Shown here: one piece after another, positions 41,101-41,736 of the stretch | How the letters are laid out: each line of letters starts with the position of its first letter | Numbering within the stretch: position 1 is the stretch's first letter | Made by a program: the position numbers and the translations under genes | NCBI GenBank assembly: GCA_030018435.1 | Contig: JASEEY010000011.1 | Coordinates: 1-41,736 of the forward strand | Direction of reading: 5' to 3' | DNA length: 41,736 nt | DNA from: Methanocellales archaeon | GTDB lineage: Archaea > Halobacteriota > UBA148 > JAUWXC01 | Notes under the pieces: generated by a model | Told to the model about the DNA's origin: nothing | Databases searched by the model: none | The model's input: only the letters and a program-made list of their open reading frames with translations

Positions 41101-41736
41101 GTGGAACTAAAACGTACGACGACATGGTGATCGCCTACAACAATTCTGGAGTTAACATCCCACCCGAGATCACAGGCAACGCAACGTATGCACCCATTAC
41201 AGTAACTGGATATCTTACTCATTCACCACAAACTACTGATTGCTTCGCATGTCATGGTGGAAATCTCAGCATAGATGCTGGCGTGACTGCGTTTGTACAT
41301 AACGTATCACTGAGTGAGATTGCAGACTGTATCAGTTGCCATGGTGTGGGTGAACCAGCGACGCTGAAGGTCGATATCTCGACAACCATAAAATCCATCC
41401 ACAAGAATCTGAACAAGGATGTTACCAGCACAGTAGATTCACAAAACAAGATGTGTTGGGCATGTCATGGCGTTGGCGCCGAACCATCTGGGACGAGGCA
41501 TCCTTCTAACTACAAGAATCCCAGAAACTGTGAAGGTTGCCATGTCGGCTATATTCGATTCAACGCAACGAAGGTATCCGAGCATTATTCTAGTGGAGAT
41601 GAGATTAAGGTATACAAAGCATGCTGGGTATGTCATAAGATTGGTTATAACAAGTATCTACTGGAGATCAGGTTTAATGGCATATCAACCGACAAAATTA
41701 AAGAGAGGGTAGCCCACTATGGCGAACCCCTCTCTG
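38181..41736 (+). CDS. Large secreted multiheme c-type cytochrome (3' end outside window)
   Basis: Open for 1185 codons from ATG 38181 to the window edge. A signal peptide (residues 1-24, RRLALLMAATSLLMLISIHV) leads a heme-free part of about 700 residues, rich in NxS/T sites and beta strands, including a discoidin (F5/8-C)-like domain at about 195-320 (ASIDGGNAANAVDGDDATYA). From residue 727 the chain is a multiheme region: 12 CxxCH sites plus one CX4CH (CNNATCH) and one CX3CH (CYRICH), 14 in view and likely more beyond. Such proteins carry electrons across the S-layer to partner cells or minerals in ANME and related archaea. Probably secreted and cell-surface bound; the partner is unknown. 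Confidence 0.9.
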   Translation, partial: MRRLALLMAATSLLMLISIHVAVATSSSLVWWGDAEWHYRVPVEINVTDVNITDCPVEHWVNFTQLLTDLNISGTFDENSTRVIEHNATTDTVIKEVSSRFDKSAGYNATTNATGEVVWTIDGTTLINSTRLYYIYFDIVENGVKSLPDYPAIDYPISLSDTFTDTTKVNMAASTNVTVNMTRGDVRLAFPKEKGTVNLCLNKNASIDGGNAANAVDGDDATYASFPNLPTTYAIVDLNGTFEIWSIRYRHWNWESPGWVKIYLDQSGTWALVYENTAVPGSAYTDEEFAVNQSGSRIKFECDGPTSANDDLCEIEAWEVIYNSTVGYQSPGTLTSITTTTQAPIISVTPTWNVTTTANTTLSINVSVDNGTTWYAASNGTAINISYDPANIKALYRANFTTSDVNATPELYDINLVHRTELRTITQKAPEAGEILEVFTRDVDGNGVWDVNVTIHKNGTSTLVAQGTTNATGHLRTIVSCRPTTENETFDINVSKRWYVDNSTSAINPPTNVTLMLDHHVGLKAFGYLDKYVYWFGRGSSSSFTPTWTDDNVNPDYVIWPMAAVNTTDPIALKVREFNTIRAFVTVLDEKGVPVPNLTVKMWVVNDTGYYINKTASDDGNRRYHAVWEGWKHPNTTAAGYKAVGADGEAMYGKFTSRKTYYVYVDVNGDDIADLKLPFMAYCVMDTHWALSSSSQTPSHCENGTLCGANQDAHYWSQHSRLYGLYCTDCHGWGDGVIPSMENISYGMVHPRPESAEFVSCNNATCHGNMTDPQTVPGYPAGTYNITAPYYPYPVNCTNCHTYRDSVTPTIAGHNNSIECKYCHAGNFHALLTTEVNTPGYSSTYYSTCYRICHQVQEKHNNTLDCDQCHQNMSTAPFHQSNLTAIRRCDSCHQNVSHVAPHIPSPLNHSTGQKWGNYWDNTSDVSACVYCHGDAAHSTLALGPPLQFKGDNVVNSSISSGNWCAGCHYQGYQSGTKTYDDMVIAYNNSGVNIPPEITGNATYAPITVTGYLTHSPQTTDCFACHGGNLSIDAGVTAFVHNVSLSEIADCISCHGVGEPATLKVDISTTIKSIHKNLNKDVTSTVDSQNKMCWACHGVGAEPSGTRHPSNYKNPRNCEGCHVGYIRFNATKVSEHYSSGDEIKVYKACWVCHKIGYNKYLLEIRFNGISTDKIKERVAHYGEPLS

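Overview
The window is archaeal chromosome. It carries archaeal-type primase (PriS), GINS, ribosomal proteins L44e and S27e, aIF2-alpha, Nop10, geranylgeranyl reductase, pantoate kinase with phosphopantothenate synthetase, and a PGF-CTERM surface protein. Together with an SMC-ScpA-ScpB condensin, ATP-type PEP carboxykinase and a very large extracellular multiheme cytochrome, this points to an anaerobic euryarchaeon of the Methanomicrobia / Syntrophoarchaeia / ANME-like part of the Halobacteriota. That placement is inference from gene content; there is no rRNA or methanogenesis gene here to fix it.

Layout. (1) 1-1590: end of an ECF-type metal/vitamin importer (ATPase and transmembrane T subunit). 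(2) 1618-6788: a tightly packed replication/translation cluster on the + strand: priS, GINS51, rpl44e, rps27e, aIF2-alpha, nop10, a PAC2 protein and an endonuclease Q homologue; many genes overlap by a few bases. (3) 6849-14241, - strand: a cell-surface operon with two large Ig/FN3-type secreted proteins ending in the same 173-residue module, a small PGF-CTERM protein between them, then a RecA/KaiC-like protein with degenerate nucleotide motifs and a stand-alone Lrp-type RAM domain. A 311-base divergent control region separates it from a predicted ribbon-helix-helix protein gene (14553). (4) 15499-21980, + strand: pckA, ferredoxin, geranylgeranyl reductase, a trkA-trkH-trkA potassium system and rnhB. 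(5) 21996-22977: a HEPN-like/nucleotidyltransferase pair preceded by three identical-register palindromes at exactly 38-base spacing. (6) 23133-27820, - strand: scpB, scpA, smc. (7) 27992-29462, - strand: an operon of four very small membrane proteins around a roadblock/LC7 protein; the last gene has an in-frame TGA. (8) 29536-37091, - strand: aspS, hisD (with a palindromic in-frame insertion), phosphopantothenate synthetase, pantoate kinase, coaBC and an exported SagB-type nitroreductase. A TnpB-only IS200/IS605-type element sits between coaBC and pantoate kinase. (9) 37132-38076 thiL, and 38181 to the window end a secreted multiheme c-type cytochrome with at least 14 heme-type motifs, open at the right edge.

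The most unusual items are the structured in-frame insertion in hisD, the 38-base-period palindrome array before the HEPN/NT pair, the roadblock/mini-membrane-protein operon with its interrupted last gene, the surface-protein operon with its pseudo-ATPase, and the extracellular cytochrome with non-canonical CX3CH and CX4CH motifs.
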